A stretch of 64,000 nucleotides of DNA from Rhizomicrobium sp. Lineage in GTDB: Bacteria; Pseudomonadota; Alphaproteobacteria; Micropepsales; Micropepsaceae. The notes under the pieces were generated by a model that saw only the letters and a program-made list of their open reading frames with translations, was not told the origin of the DNA and did not search any database. The DNA lies in the NCBI GenBank assembly GCA_037200385.1, contig JBBCGL010000001.1:4355418-4419417 (forward strand). The letters are read 5' to 3'. The position numbers and the translations under genes are program-made. Positions 17,610 through 26,626 of the stretch are shown in pieces; within the stretch, counting starts at the first letter, position 1; each line of letters starts with the position of its first letter.

Positions 17610-18332
17610 CTAGGCGGCGAATGGGGCGAATTTGGGACCGGCGGCGGCGTCCGGCCCCGTGCCGCGGATGTGGAAATACGCCACGGCGAAGTCGCTGCGG
17701 AATGTATCGGCGCGGGGCCCGACGCTGTCGGCGATCACGTCCGCGAATTGCGGATTGACGTAGTAGAGATGCACGTCGCTCTGTGCCCGGCGCAACCTTT
17801 CGCAGAGCCGCGCCATGGGCTTGGGTCCGAACGGATTGAACAGGAAAGCCACCAGCGGCCGGTCGAGCGGCACCGCGGTGGTCGCATCGGCGCATTCAAA
17901 GGAAATCCTGGCGAACTCCGGCCGCCGCGCCCGAACCCGCGCGAACTCGGCCAGCGCCATCGCATGGATCGGCGCGATGAGTTCGTAGCCGATGAGCTCT
18001 TCGAACCGGGAGGCGAAGAAATAGAGCGGCCGGCCCAGGCCGGCGCCCAGATCCGCGAAACGAGGCGCGGTGATGCCATGCGCCGTCATGTGGCGTCCGA
18101 TGCCGTCGAGCGTGCGGTAGGATACCGACTCGCATCGGACATTCTGTTCGTTCTGATCGATGAATTGCGAGATGACGCCGCTCGTCCGGATGCCGAGCCG
18201 CCACTCGTGCGGCGCATCGAGGAGATTGCGCCGATAGCGATGCACGCGATGCATGATGACCTGGAGCGGCGCGCGGCGAAACCGCCGCAGGCGGTTCTTG
18301 AGGGACGCTCCAGGATGGTTTTTGTCGATCAT
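17610..18332 (-). CDS. Class I SAM-dependent methyltransferase-like protein
   Basis: A 240-residue protein with the AdoMet-binding motif I FADLGAGLGRPLYFF near residue 90, an acidic end to strand two (IGYELIAP), and a CADAT motif III equivalent near 150. The VAFLFNPFG segment replaces the usual post-III motif. The N-terminus is basic (LKNRLRRFRRAP) and the region around GVISQF may be a cap. The substrate is unknown. Its ATG overlaps the stop of the crotonase gene (ATGA at 18329-18332 on the minus strand), so the two are coupled. Confidence 0.8.
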   Translation of the reverse strand: MIDKNHPGASLKNRLRRFRRAPLQVIMHRVHRYRRNLLDAPHEWRLGIRTSGVISQFIDQNEQNVRCESVSYRTLDGIGRHMTAHGITAPRFADLGAGLGRPLYFFASRFEELIGYELIAPIHAMALAEFARVRARRPEFARISFECADATTAVPLDRPLVAFLFNPFGPKPMARLCERLRRAQSDVHLYYVNPQFADVIADSVGPRADTFRSDFAVAYFHIRGTGPDAAAGPKFAPFAA

Positions 18333-19135
18333 CACAGGTCGTCGAAGCGTCCGCCGCGGCCGCGCCCGCTCGCGAAGCGCGCCGCGCCGGCGCGGCTCTC
18401 GCCGGTCTGCAGCGTGGCGGTGCCCAGCTTGAATTCCTGGATCATCGCGCCGTGATGGTCGTGGTCCCATTGCTCGTAGACCGAAGCACGGTCGCCCTTC
18501 ATGCAAATCTCCGGGAAGCGGGAGATCTCCAGCGCCATCTCCTCGGCCGCGCGCCGGCTTTCGCCTTTGCCCACGATGCGGTTGGCGAGGCCCCAGCCAT
18601 GGGCTTCCTGCGCGCCGACGGCACGGCCGGTGAGGATCATGTCCATCGCCCGCGACTGCCCGATCAGGCGCGGCAGCCGCACCGTGCCGCCGTCGATCAA
18701 CGGCACGCCCCAGCGGCGGCAGAACACGCCGAACACCGCATCCTCCTCGACCACCCGCAGATCGCACCAGCAGGCCAGTTCCAGCCCGCCGGCCACCGCA
18801 TGGCCGGACACCGCCGCGATCACGGGCTTGAGCAGCCGCATCCGGGTCGGCCCCATCGGGGCGTCGCCGGCATGCGGGTCGTAGTGCTGGCCGGGCGCGA
18901 TCAGGCGGTTGCCGCGCCCCTCGCTCATGCCCTTGAGGTCCGCGCCGGCGCAGAACGTGCCGCCCGCGCCCCACAGCACCGCGACCTTCTGGTTGTTGTC
19001 GTGCTCGAAGGCCAGGAAGGCCTTCACCAGCGCATCGCCGGTGGCGCGGTCGACCGCGTTGCGGGCATGGGGCCGGTCGAGGACGATGGTCGTGATGCCG
19101 CCGTTCTGCTCGACGCGGACATGCTCGGCGCCCAT
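18332..19135 (-). CDS. Enoyl-CoA hydratase/isomerase (crotonase) family protein
   Basis: A 267-residue crotonase. The oxyanion-hole segments are present: ARNAVDRATGDAL near residue 25, GGTFCAGADLKGM near 58, and SGHAVAGGLELA near 115. The PLIDGGTVRLPRLIG segment follows near 145. The glutamate of GGLELACW corresponds to one catalytic residue; the second position reads Asp (LIDGG), so the acid pair is not standard and the reaction cannot be fixed between hydration, isomerisation and other crotonase chemistry. The C-terminal tail is Gly/Arg rich. It is coupled with the downstream methyltransferase-like gene. Confidence 0.88.
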   Translation of the reverse strand: MGAEHVRVEQNGGITTIVLDRPHARNAVDRATGDALVKAFLAFEHDNNQKVAVLWGAGGTFCAGADLKGMSEGRGNRLIAPGQHYDPHAGDAPMGPTRMRLLKPVIAAVSGHAVAGGLELACWCDLRVVEEDAVFGVFCRRWGVPLIDGGTVRLPRLIGQSRAMDMILTGRAVGAQEAHGWGLANRIVGKGESRRAAEEMALEISRFPEICMKGDRASVYEQWDHDHHGAMIQEFKLGTATLQTGESRAGAARFASGRGRGGRFDDL

Positions 19136-19269
19136 GGCACTTCCCCCTGGATTTTCCGCAGTTTGTCACGAGGCGTCGCAAGGGACCACCGTGACGTTGC
19201 GGGAGCTTGGATTTTGCTGAAATCGGGACTAAACCCGCCGCGTCCGCCATTCCTGCCAAAGGCTTCCCC

Positions 19270-21981
19270 GTGACCCGCAGTCTCGACTCGTTCAAGTCCC
19301 GCCGCACGATGACGGTGGGCGGCAAGACCTACGCCTATTTCAGCCTCGCCGCCGCCGAGAAGAACGGCCTCAAGGGCGCGAGCCGGCTGCCCTATTCGCT
19401 GAAGGTCCTGCTGGAGAACCTGCTGCGCTACGAGGACGGCAAGACCGTTACCGCCGACGACATCCGGGCCGTGGTCGGCTGGCTGGAGAAGAAGTCCTCG
19501 GACCGCGAGATCGCCTTCCGCCCGGCCCGCGTGCTGATGCAGGACCTGACCGGCGTGCCGGCCGTGGTCGACCTGGCGGCGATGCGCGACGCGATGAAGA
19601 ATCTCGGCGGCGATCCGGAGAAGATCAACCCGCTGGCCGAGGTCGACCTCGTGATCGACCATTCGGTGATGGTCGACAATTTCGGCCACAAGAGCTCGTT
19701 CAAGAAGAACGTCGTCATCGAATATGAGCGCAATGCCGAGCGTTACCAGTTCCTGCGCTGGGGCCAGCAGGCCTTCGCGAATTTCCGCGTCGTGCCGCCG
19801 GGCACCGGCATCTGCCACCAGGTGAACCTCGAATATCTCGCGCAGACCGTGTGGACGCGCAAGGAGAAGGAAGGCAAGACGTCCGTCGAATACGCCTTCC
19901 CGGACACGCTGGTCGGCACCGACAGCCATACCACCATGGTCAACGGCCTCTCCGTGCTCGGCTGGGGCGTCGGCGGCATCGAGGCGGAAGCGGCGATGCT
20001 CGGCCAGCCGATCTCGATGCTCATCCCCGAAGTCATCGGCTTCCGGCTCACGGGCAAGCTGCGCGAAGGCGTCACCGCGACGGACCTCGTGCTCACCGTC
20101 ACCCAGATGCTGCGCAAGAAGGGCGTGGTCGGAAAGTTCGTGGAGTATTACGGCCCCGGCCTCGACGACATGTCGCTCGAGGACCGCGCCACCATCGCGA
20201 ACATGGCGCCGGAATACGGCGCGACCTGCGGCTTCTTCCCCATCGACAGCGAGACGCTGCGCTATCTCAAGGACACCGCACGCAAGCCCGCCCGCGTCGC
20301 CCTGGTCGAGAAATATGCCAAGGCGCAGGGCCTCTTCCGCACTGCCAAGAGCGAAGACCCGGTGTTCACCGACACGCTGGCCCTCGATCTCACCACCGTG
20401 GAGCCGAGCTTGGCCGGCCCGGCGCGGCCGCAGGATCGCGTCCCGCTCGACAAGGCCGCGGACGAATTCGCGAGCGCCCTGATCAACACCTACAAGAAGG
20501 AAGCCGAAGCCAACAAGCGCGCCAAGCTGGCCGGCACCGAGCATTCCATCGGCCATGGCGACATCGTGATCGCGGCCATCACCTCCTGCACCAACACCTC
20601 CAACCCGTCCGTGATGATCGGCGCCGGCCTGGTCGCCAAGAAGGCGGTGGAACGCGGCATCAAGGTGCAGCCCTGGGTGAAGACCTCGCTGGCGCCGGGC
20701 AGCCAGATCGTCACCGACTATCTGGAGAAGGCGGGCCTCAACACCTATCTCGACAAGCTCGGCTTCCAGCTCGTCGGCTATGGCTGCACCACCTGCATCG
20801 GCAATTCGGGGCCGCTCCCCGACAACGTCACCGACGCGATCATGGGCTCGGATCTCGTCACCGCCGCCGTGCTCTCGGGCAACCGCAATTTCGAGGGCCG
20901 GGTGCATCCGCTGGTGCGCGCCAACTACCTCGCCTCGCCGATGCTGGTCGTCGCCTACGCGCTGGCCGGCTCGATCAACATCAACCTGACGCGCGATCCG
21001 GTCGGCTACGACAAGGAGAACGAGCCGGTCTATCTCAAGGACATCTGGCCGACCGCCGCGGAGATCTCGGCCGCGATGCGCAAGGGCATCAAGACCTCCA
21101 GCTTCAAGGCGCGCTATGGCGATGTGTTCCTCGGCGACGCCAACTGGCGCAAGATCAAGGCGACCAAGAGCCAGACCTACAACTGGCCGATGGCATCGAC
21201 CTATGTGAAGAACCCGCCCTTCTTCGAAGGCATGACGATCGAGCCGCAGCCGGTGAAGGAGATTTCCAAGGCGCGCATCCTCGCGCTGTTCGGTGACTCC
21301 ATCACGACGGACCACATCTCGCCGGCCGGCAACATCAAGACGGCGTCGCCTGCCGGGCTCTATCTGCAGGAACGCCAGGTGCGGCAGGAGGATTTCAACT
21401 CCTACGGCGCGCGGCGCGGCAATTTCGAGCTGATGGAGCGCGGCACCTTCGCGAACATCCGCATCCGCAACGAGATGATGGGCGGCAAGGAAGGCGGCAA
21501 CACGCTGTACTTCTCGGAGAGTTCGCCCTCGGGCGAAGCGATGCCGATCTTCGACGCGGCCGCGAAGTACAAGGCCGAAGGCATCGACACCGTCATCGTC
21601 GGCGGCAAGGAATACGGCACCGGGTCTTCCCGGGATTGGGCTGCCAAAGGGCCCAAATTGCTCGGCATCCGCGCCGTGATCACCGAGAGCTTCGAGCGCA
21701 TCCATCGCTCCAACCTGATCGGCATGGGCGTGGCGCCCTTCGTCTTCGCCGAAGGCAAGACGCGCCGCGACTACGCGCTGACCGGCCGCGAGGCGATCGA
21801 CATCCCAGGCCTCTCGGGCGAGATCAAGCCGCAGATGAAAGTGACCGCGACCGTGCACTATCCCGACGGCAAGACGGCCGCGATGCCGCTCTTCCTGCTG
21901 ATCCTGACCGCCGACGAGGTGTCGTACTACAAGAACGGCGGGATTCTGCAGTATGTGCTGCGGAATCTGGTGGCGGCGTAG
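19270..21981 (+). CDS. acnA: Aconitate hydratase A
   Basis: The 903-residue enzyme interconverts citrate and isocitrate in the TCA cycle. It begins with the standard SLDSFKSRRTMTVGG segment, and has the DLVIDHSVMVD and GTDSHTTMVNG substrate loops. The [4Fe-4S] ligands are Cys440 (TSCTNTSNP), Cys506 and Cys509 (GCTTCIGNSG), equivalent to the E. coli AcnA triad. The C-terminal domain has YGTGSSRDWAAKG. GTG at 19270 is the best start because AAAGG at 19258-19262 precedes it by 7 nt and the homologous N-terminus begins there; the frame is open to 19207. It stops 3 nt before the convergent toxin gene. Confidence 0.97.
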   Translation: MTRSLDSFKSRRTMTVGGKTYAYFSLAAAEKNGLKGASRLPYSLKVLLENLLRYEDGKTVTADDIRAVVGWLEKKSSDREIAFRPARVLMQDLTGVPAVVDLAAMRDAMKNLGGDPEKINPLAEVDLVIDHSVMVDNFGHKSSFKKNVVIEYERNAERYQFLRWGQQAFANFRVVPPGTGICHQVNLEYLAQTVWTRKEKEGKTSVEYAFPDTLVGTDSHTTMVNGLSVLGWGVGGIEAEAAMLGQPISMLIPEVIGFRLTGKLREGVTATDLVLTVTQMLRKKGVVGKFVEYYGPGLDDMSLEDRATIANMAPEYGATCGFFPIDSETLRYLKDTARKPARVALVEKYAKAQGLFRTAKSEDPVFTDTLALDLTTVEPSLAGPARPQDRVPLDKAADEFASALINTYKKEAEANKRAKLAGTEHSIGHGDIVIAAITSCTNTSNPSVMIGAGLVAKKAVERGIKVQPWVKTSLAPGSQIVTDYLEKAGLNTYLDKLGFQLVGYGCTTCIGNSGPLPDNVTDAIMGSDLVTAAVLSGNRNFEGRVHPLVRANYLASPMLVVAYALAGSININLTRDPVGYDKENEPVYLKDIWPTAAEISAAMRKGIKTSSFKARYGDVFLGDANWRKIKATKSQTYNWPMASTYVKNPPFFEGMTIEPQPVKEISKARILALFGDSITTDHISPAGNIKTASPAGLYLQERQVRQEDFNSYGARRGNFELMERGTFANIRIRNEMMGGKEGGNTLYFSESSPSGEAMPIFDAAAKYKAEGIDTVIVGGKEYGTGSSRDWAAKGPKLLGIRAVITESFERIHRSNLIGMGVAPFVFAEGKTRRDYALTGREAIDIPGLSGEIKPQMKVTATVHYPDGKTAAMPLFLLILTADEVSYYKNGGILQYVLRNLVAA

Positions 21982-21984
21982 AAT

Positions 21985-22419
21985 TTAATCGGCGCGGTGT
22001 ACGATGCGTCCGCGCCGGTTCTTCCGATTTTCAAGGTAGCTTTGCGCGGCGCGCGACAGCAGCGCCGGCGGAATGCGTCCGTAGATCGCCGTGCTTGGCT
22101 CTCGGCCGGAAAAAGGTCTGATATCGGGGCCTGGCCAGCGAAAGGAATTTGCCTCGATCGTGACGATCCAAGATGGCAGATCGTCCAATCCGATCTGCTT
22201 TTTGACGTTGATGGGCAATTCGATCGCGTCGGATGGGTTCGATGGCGGCGAATGGGTTATCGCGAGCACCATGACATAAGGCGCACCGTCGTTATCGATC
22301 ACGGCGGCAGTCACCACCAGGGCAGGACGATCTTTGGCGGCTTCGGTTTGCCCGCGGTCGACGTCATCCGCCCAAAGATAAGCATAACGGATCACAGCGC
22401 CGGGCTTCGGCGCGGTCAC
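21985..22419 (-). CDS. PemK/MazF-like toxin of a type II toxin-antitoxin pair
   Basis: A 144-residue protein with the PemK/MazF-like start PGAVIRYAYLWADD and the RPALVVTAAV strand, the usual position of the family's conserved RP-x-VV motif. The IELPINVKKQIGLDD and SWIVTIEANSFRW segments match the beta-barrel of this ribonuclease fold. Known relatives cleave mRNA. Its start overlaps the antitoxin stop by 4 nt (22416-22419), the normal operon arrangement. Residues beyond 120 are basic. Activity is inferred from family resemblance and gene order. Confidence 0.82.
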   Translation of the reverse strand: MTAPKPGAVIRYAYLWADDVDRGQTEAAKDRPALVVTAAVIDNDGAPYVMVLAITHSPPSNPSDAIELPINVKKQIGLDDLPSWIVTIEANSFRWPGPDIRPFSGREPSTAIYGRIPPALLSRAAQSYLENRKNRRGRIVHRAD

Positions 22420-22658
22420 TCGGGAATCTCACCGCGTGCGATCGCCTCGAGCTGCTCTATGAATTCTTCCGGCGTGTCCTCGGCGCGGAATACTTGCCGG
22501 TCGCGGAGCTTCAGCCGCTCATATTCCTCGACGGAGAGCAGCACATGCCGCGGTCGGCCGTTTTTGGTCACGACCAACGGCTCCTTCAGCGCCATGTCGC
22601 TGTAATGCGAAAACTGGCGGACCAGTTCGCCTGCGGTTGCTGTGGCTTTTGGTTTCAT
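22416..22658 (-). CDS. Phd/YefM-type antitoxin
   Basis: An 80-residue antitoxin. The N-terminal DNA-binding part ATAGELVRQFSHYSDMALKEP, then VVTKNGRPRHVLLSVEEYERL, is the Phd/YefM signature. The C-terminal tail (FRAEDTPEEFIEQLEAIARG) is acidic, as expected for the toxin-neutralising end. It precedes and overlaps the toxin gene. A promoter with a perfect 7-bp palindrome lies directly upstream (22668-22696), so autoregulation is likely. No Shine-Dalgarno sequence is visible and the -10 element ends 9 nt before the ATG, so the transcript may be almost leaderless. Confidence 0.88.
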   Translation of the reverse strand: MKPKATATAGELVRQFSHYSDMALKEPLVVTKNGRPRHVLLSVEEYERLKLRDRQVFRAEDTPEEFIEQLEAIARGEIPE

Positions 22659-22667
22659 CGTAGGTGT

Positions 22668-22696
22668 AATATACGTGAAATACGTATAACATGCAA
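22668..22696 (-). promoter_or_regulatory. Toxin-antitoxin promoter with overlapping operator palindrome
   Basis: On the minus strand TTGCAT (22696-22691) and TATATT (22673-22668) are separated by exactly 17 nt, a good sigma-70-like promoter. A perfect inverted repeat TATACGT-N5-ACGTATA (22670-22688) lies in the spacer and overlaps the -10 box, ideal for an autorepressing antitoxin. The -10 box ends 9 nt before the antitoxin ATG. Confidence 0.75.
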
Positions 22697-22743
22697 CTCC
22701 GTCGCGTCCGCGTCGAGGGCTGCACACAGAAGCTCCGCCATCG

Positions 22744-23649
22744 TCAAGCCGCCCGCGAGGTCGCGGCGTAGGCGCCGAGGCCTTCCGCCAGATGGTCGAA
22801 CAGCAGCCGCATCCGCTTGGTGCCACGCAGGTCCCTGTGCATGGCGAGCCACATCTCGATCTCGAAGCGGAACGCGCCCGGCAGCAGATGCACGAGATCG
22901 GGATCGCGCCGTCCGATGCCGAACTGGCACACGGCCAGCCCGAAACCCGCGCGCAACGCCGCAAGCTGGGCGAGGTCCGCATCGGTGCGCAACGCGAACA
23001 TCTCGCGCTCCAGCGTCAGCCCCATCTTGCGCAGGGCCTGCACCACCAGCGTCTCCTTGTCGAAACCGATGATCGCGTGGCGCGCGACCTCATCGAGCGA
23101 GCGCGGCGTGCCGTGTTTCTCCAGATAGTGGCGATGGCCGTGCAGGCCGAGGCCGATCCGGCCGATCTTCTTCGCGACGAGCGCTTCCTGTTTGGGCCGC
23201 ACCATGCGCACCGCGATGTCGGCGTCGCGGCGCAGCAGATCCTGCGTCCGGTCCGACAGCACGAGCTCAATGGCGATATGCGGATGGTTTTCGCGGAAGG
23301 CGGTCAGGATCGGCGGCAGCACTTCGGCGCCGACCACGACGCTGGCGGTCAGCCGCACCGTGCCGCGCTCCTCCGCGTCGGCGCCGGACGAGGCCCGTAC
23401 CAGGGCCTCGGCCGCGCTCGCCATCGCCGCGGCATGCGGCAGCAATCGGCGCGCCGCCTGGGTCGGTATCAAACCCGTCTGCGAGCGGGTGAAGAGCGAC
23501 AATCCGAGAGCGGCCTCGAGTTCGTCGATATGCCGGCCCAAGGTCGGCTGGGTCAGCGCCAATTTGCGCGCCGCGGCCGACAGGCTGCCTTCGTCCATCA
23601 CCGCCAGGAAGGAACGGAAGGTCTCCCATTTCGGTTCGCCGCGCGCCAT
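22744..23649 (-). CDS. LysR-family transcriptional regulator
   Basis: A 301-residue LysR-type regulator. The helix-turn-helix is at residues 10-65 (FRSFLAVMDEGSLSAAARKLALTQPTLGRHIDELE), followed by the effector-binding domain with LLRRDADIAVRM. ATG 23649 is chosen because it places the HTH at the usual position; a frame open far upstream is an artefact. No target gene is divergent: the next genes upstream are the same-strand ABC exporter, so the target cannot be assigned. Confidence 0.9.
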   Translation of the reverse strand: MARGEPKWETFRSFLAVMDEGSLSAAARKLALTQPTLGRHIDELEAALGLSLFTRSQTGLIPTQAARRLLPHAAAMASAAEALVRASSGADAEERGTVRLTASVVVGAEVLPPILTAFRENHPHIAIELVLSDRTQDLLRRDADIAVRMVRPKQEALVAKKIGRIGLGLHGHRHYLEKHGTPRSLDEVARHAIIGFDKETLVVQALRKMGLTLEREMFALRTDADLAQLAALRAGFGLAVCQFGIGRRDPDLVHLLPGAFRFEIEMWLAMHRDLRGTKRMRLLFDHLAEGLGAYAATSRAA

Positions 23650-23722
23650 ACGAAACCGTATAGCACAGGAGCGCATTGGGCGAAGCGCGTAGCGCATAGC
23701 CGTATGATGCGCGACCAAAAGG

Positions 23723-24526
23723 TCAGCTCCCGGTACTCGTGTAATGCGCGATGCCGCGGCGCCAGGCGGCGAAGGCGACGGCCAGGAACGCGAAGCCGGC
23801 GAGCGGGGTCGCCGCGCCGAGCCATTCCGGCACGCCGATGGACGCGCTGCGTCCGAGAACGGCGGCGACCGGGAAATAGACGACGCAGCCCAGCGGCACG
23901 ACATAGATCAGGAATTTGCGGAGCCATCCCGCATAGATGTCGAGCGGATATTGCGCCGCCTCGACGCCGCCATAGGTCAGCGTGTTGACCACCTCCAGGC
24001 TCTCCACCGTCCAGAAGGACAGCGTGCCTTGCAGGACGAGGATGCCGTAGAACAGCGCGAAGCCGCCGGCGACCGCCCAGAGCAGCAGCGCGATCTTGGC
24101 GGCGCTCAGCGCGACGGGCAGCAGCGATAGCGCCACCGCCGTCGCGATCAGGCCCTGCGCCAGCCGGCCCAGCGTCGTGAAGCCGAACTCGAACCCGGCG
24201 AGTTGCACCGTCGCCGAGCGCGGCCGCAGCAGGATGCGGTCGAAATCGCCGGTCTTGATGAATTGCGGACCCAGCATATCGAAGCCGCGGGCGCTCATGT
24301 CGCACAGCGAAAAGGCCGTGCTCACGACGCCGTAGAACAGCGCCACCTCCGCGAAAGTCCAGCCCTTGATATGTCCGAACCGCGCGAACAACGCGTAGAG
24401 CCCGCCGAATTCGGTGATGGTGATCAGGAATTGCGAGGCGAGCCGCAACAGGAACGCGTTCGGATAGAGCATCTGCGCCCGCAGGCAATTGCGCACATAA
24501 CACCGGAACAAGGCGAATTCGTTCAT
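23723..24526 (-). CDS. ABC-2 type exporter permease (second subunit)
   Basis: A 267-residue membrane protein with about six hydrophobic segments and the RLASQFLITITEFGGLYALF helix. The GFDMLGPQFIKTGDFDRILLRP stretch is typical of the ABC2_membrane_6-like permeases that occur as unequal pairs with one ATPase. It has no signal peptide. It lies 2 nt after the other permease gene, as the last gene of the three-gene exporter operon. Substrate is unknown. Confidence 0.85.
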   Translation of the reverse strand: MNEFALFRCYVRNCLRAQMLYPNAFLLRLASQFLITITEFGGLYALFARFGHIKGWTFAEVALFYGVVSTAFSLCDMSARGFDMLGPQFIKTGDFDRILLRPRSATVQLAGFEFGFTTLGRLAQGLIATAVALSLLPVALSAAKIALLLWAVAGGFALFYGILVLQGTLSFWTVESLEVVNTLTYGGVEAAQYPLDIYAGWLRKFLIYVVPLGCVVYFPVAAVLGRSASIGVPEWLGAATPLAGFAFLAVAFAAWRRGIAHYTSTGS

Positions 24527-24528
24527 CC

Positions 24529-25350
24529 TCAGCTCCCTTGCATGTCGACGCGCGACATCACGCGGTTCAGCCAGGCACGGCCGACGACAATGGACAGCAC
24601 GACCCAGAGGGTCTGGGCCGCGAGCCCCGCCGCCGCGGCGGCGCCGGTCAGGTTGCCGAAATAGATGCGATAGGGAATGTCCACGAGTCCGGCGAAGGGC
24701 TGCCAGAACAGGAAGGGCTGCGCCCAGCCGGGCATCAGCACCAGCGGCACGATCATCCCCGAGAGCGGCGTCACCAGCACGGGCGCGAGATTCGACGCGC
24801 GCCGCGTCTTCAATGCCGTCACCGCGACATTGAGGATCACGGTGAAGCCCGACGACAGCAGCACGGTCAGTGCGATCGACAGGGCGAACAGCGCCGCTGC
24901 CGCCGCCGTCGGCGGCAAGCGCCAGCTCCAGGCGCCGAGGCCCAGCAGCGGCAAGGCGATTCCCGCCGTCGCGAACATCGGCGTGAGCCGCAGCAGCGTC
25001 GCCGCCGCGCGCTGCGCCGCGGCGCGGGCGAACCAGAAGCTGTGCGTGTCGACCGGCCGCAGCCGCTCATAGGCCACGTTGCCGCTCTCCACCGCCTCGG
25101 AGATCTCCCCGTCCGCCTGCCAGGGCAGCAGCGCGAGGAATGCCTGCCCCAGCCAGACATAGGTGATCGCCTGCGCCAGGCTGATCGGCTGCGCCCCGGC
25201 GCCGGCATAGAACGCCGCCAGCACCATGACCTTGATCACGCCCCACCAGCACTGCGTGGCGAAGCCCGCGAGCGCCGCGGCGCGATACTGCAGCATCAGC
25301 GTGAAGCGTGCGCGCAGGATGGCGAGATAGGGCAGGGCCGCGGCGCTCAC
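24529..25350 (-). CDS. ABC-2 type exporter permease (first subunit)
   Basis: A 273-residue permease with six hydrophobic segments, starting MSAAALPYLAILRARF then TLMLQYRAAALAGFATQ. The GEISEAVESGNVAYERLRPVDTHSF segment matches the position of GDFDRILLRP in its partner, so the two permeases share a fold. The GTG start at 25350 overlaps the ATPase stop (GTGA), a strong sign of coupling. Together with the ATPase and the second permease it should form a heterodimeric exporter of unknown substrate. Confidence 0.83.
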   Translation of the reverse strand: MSAAALPYLAILRARFTLMLQYRAAALAGFATQCWWGVIKVMVLAAFYAGAGAQPISLAQAITYVWLGQAFLALLPWQADGEISEAVESGNVAYERLRPVDTHSFWFARAAAQRAAATLLRLTPMFATAGIALPLLGLGAWSWRLPPTAAAAALFALSIALTVLLSSGFTVILNVAVTALKTRRASNLAPVLVTPLSGMIVPLVLMPGWAQPFLFWQPFAGLVDIPYRIYFGNLTGAAAAAGLAAQTLWVVLSIVVGRAWLNRVMSRVDMQGS

Positions 25351-26339
25351 GCATCCACCGCGCCGTGCAGCGCGTAGAACCGCGCGATCACCTCCTCGAT
25401 CTTGGGGTCCTCGACCCGGATGTCCCGCACCTCGTGCGCCGCGGCGATCCGTGCGATCAGGGTATGCGCCGCGATGCGTGTCGGATCGAACGCGAACTCG
25501 ATGGTGCGGCCGTCGCGCCCGCGGATGCTCGCGCCTTCGACCGCCATGGCGTCGGCATCGCCGGCGAAGTCGACGATCAGCCGCCGCTCGCCCAGCACCT
25601 GCGTCCGCATCGACTCGAAGCTGGAATCGCGCAGCACCCTGCCGTTGCCGATGATGATCACCCGCCGCGCCAGCGCCTCGATGTCGTGCATGTCGTGCGT
25701 GGTCAGCAGGACGGTCACGCCGTCTTCGCGATTGAGGTCCTTCACGAAGGCGCGCAGCGCCAGCTTCGACACCGCGTCCAGCCCGATGGTCGGCTCGTCG
25801 AGGAACAGGATCGAAGGCCTGTGCAGCAATGCCGCCGCGATTTCGCAGCGCATGCGCTGGCCGAGCGAAAGCTGGCGCAGCGGCGTATCGAGCACGCCTG
25901 CGATCTTCAGCATCTCGACCAGCCGGTCCTTGGTCCGGATGAAGCACGCGGGATCGACGCGGTAGATGTCGCGCAGCAATTCGAAGCTCTCGATGACCGG
26001 CAGGTCCCACCACAGCTGCGTCCGCTGTCCGAACACGACGCCGATGCGCCCGACATGCGCGATGCGGCTCTCCCAGGGGACCAGGCCGGCGACCTCGCAA
26101 CGGCCGGATGACGGCCGCAGGATGCCCGACAGGATCTTGATCGTTGTCGACTTGCCCGCGCCGTTCGGCCCGATGAAGCCGAGCAGCTCGCCGCGCTCGA
26201 GCGCGAAGCTCACCGAATCGAGCGCGACGATCCGGCGCTGCCGCCGCCGGAACAGGCCGCGGAACGCGCCCGCCAGGCCGGGATCGCGTGCCGCGATCGT
26301 GTATGTCTTGCTGAGATTCTCGACGTCTATCTGCGCCAT
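25347..26339 (-). CDS. ABC transporter ATP-binding protein (ABC-2 exporter)
   Basis: A 330-residue ATPase. Walker A GPNGAGKST near residue 57, signature LSLGQRMR near 157, Walker B ILFLDEPT near 176 and the switch histidine in LLTTHDMHD are all intact. The GQRTQLWWDLPVIESF segment is characteristic of the Nod/multidrug branch that pairs with ABC-2 permeases. The C-terminal 100 residues form an extra domain usual for this branch. It is the first gene of the three-gene operon. Confidence 0.93.
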   Translation of the reverse strand: MAQIDVENLSKTYTIAARDPGLAGAFRGLFRRRQRRIVALDSVSFALERGELLGFIGPNGAGKSTTIKILSGILRPSSGRCEVAGLVPWESRIAHVGRIGVVFGQRTQLWWDLPVIESFELLRDIYRVDPACFIRTKDRLVEMLKIAGVLDTPLRQLSLGQRMRCEIAAALLHRPSILFLDEPTIGLDAVSKLALRAFVKDLNREDGVTVLLTTHDMHDIEALARRVIIIGNGRVLRDSSFESMRTQVLGERRLIVDFAGDADAMAVEGASIRGRDGRTIEFAFDPTRIAAHTLIARIAAAHEVRDIRVEDPKIEEVIARFYALHGAVDA

Positions 26340-26626
26340 GGCATCGCTCCGCCCCCAAGCACGATCGCGGCGGACGGGATTTTCCCGCCACCGTTCGACA
26401 CGCCAAATTGGGCGCGGAACCTAGTTTGGGTCGTGTCGGGCGGTCAATTGCGCCGCAGGGTCCGGCCGCGAAAATCGCACGCGTTGCGCCTTCCCGGACA
26501 CAGCGGGCGGACAAGCCCGAACGGCCCTCGCCGTTGCCGTTGAGAACACAGGCTTTTTTTCGCGGCGTTCCCGGCTTCAAGCCGAAGTGACTGGAGACCG
26601 CGCGGCTCTGACACTATGGTCGGGAC
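26340..26626. other. Divergent intergenic region without a visible gene
   Basis: This 287-nt gap separates the exporter operon (minus) from the DUF1223 gene (plus). It contains GC-rich, unstructured sequence and a run of seven T at 26554-26560. I see no ORF with family resemblance, RNA gene or clear promoter. Confidence 0.5.

Noticed and set aside
19024-21858. A 944-codon frame opposite aconitase
   Set aside because: It is low-complexity (His/Arg/Asp-rich), runs into the crotonase gene and has no family resemblance; the aconitase frame has every catalytic motif.
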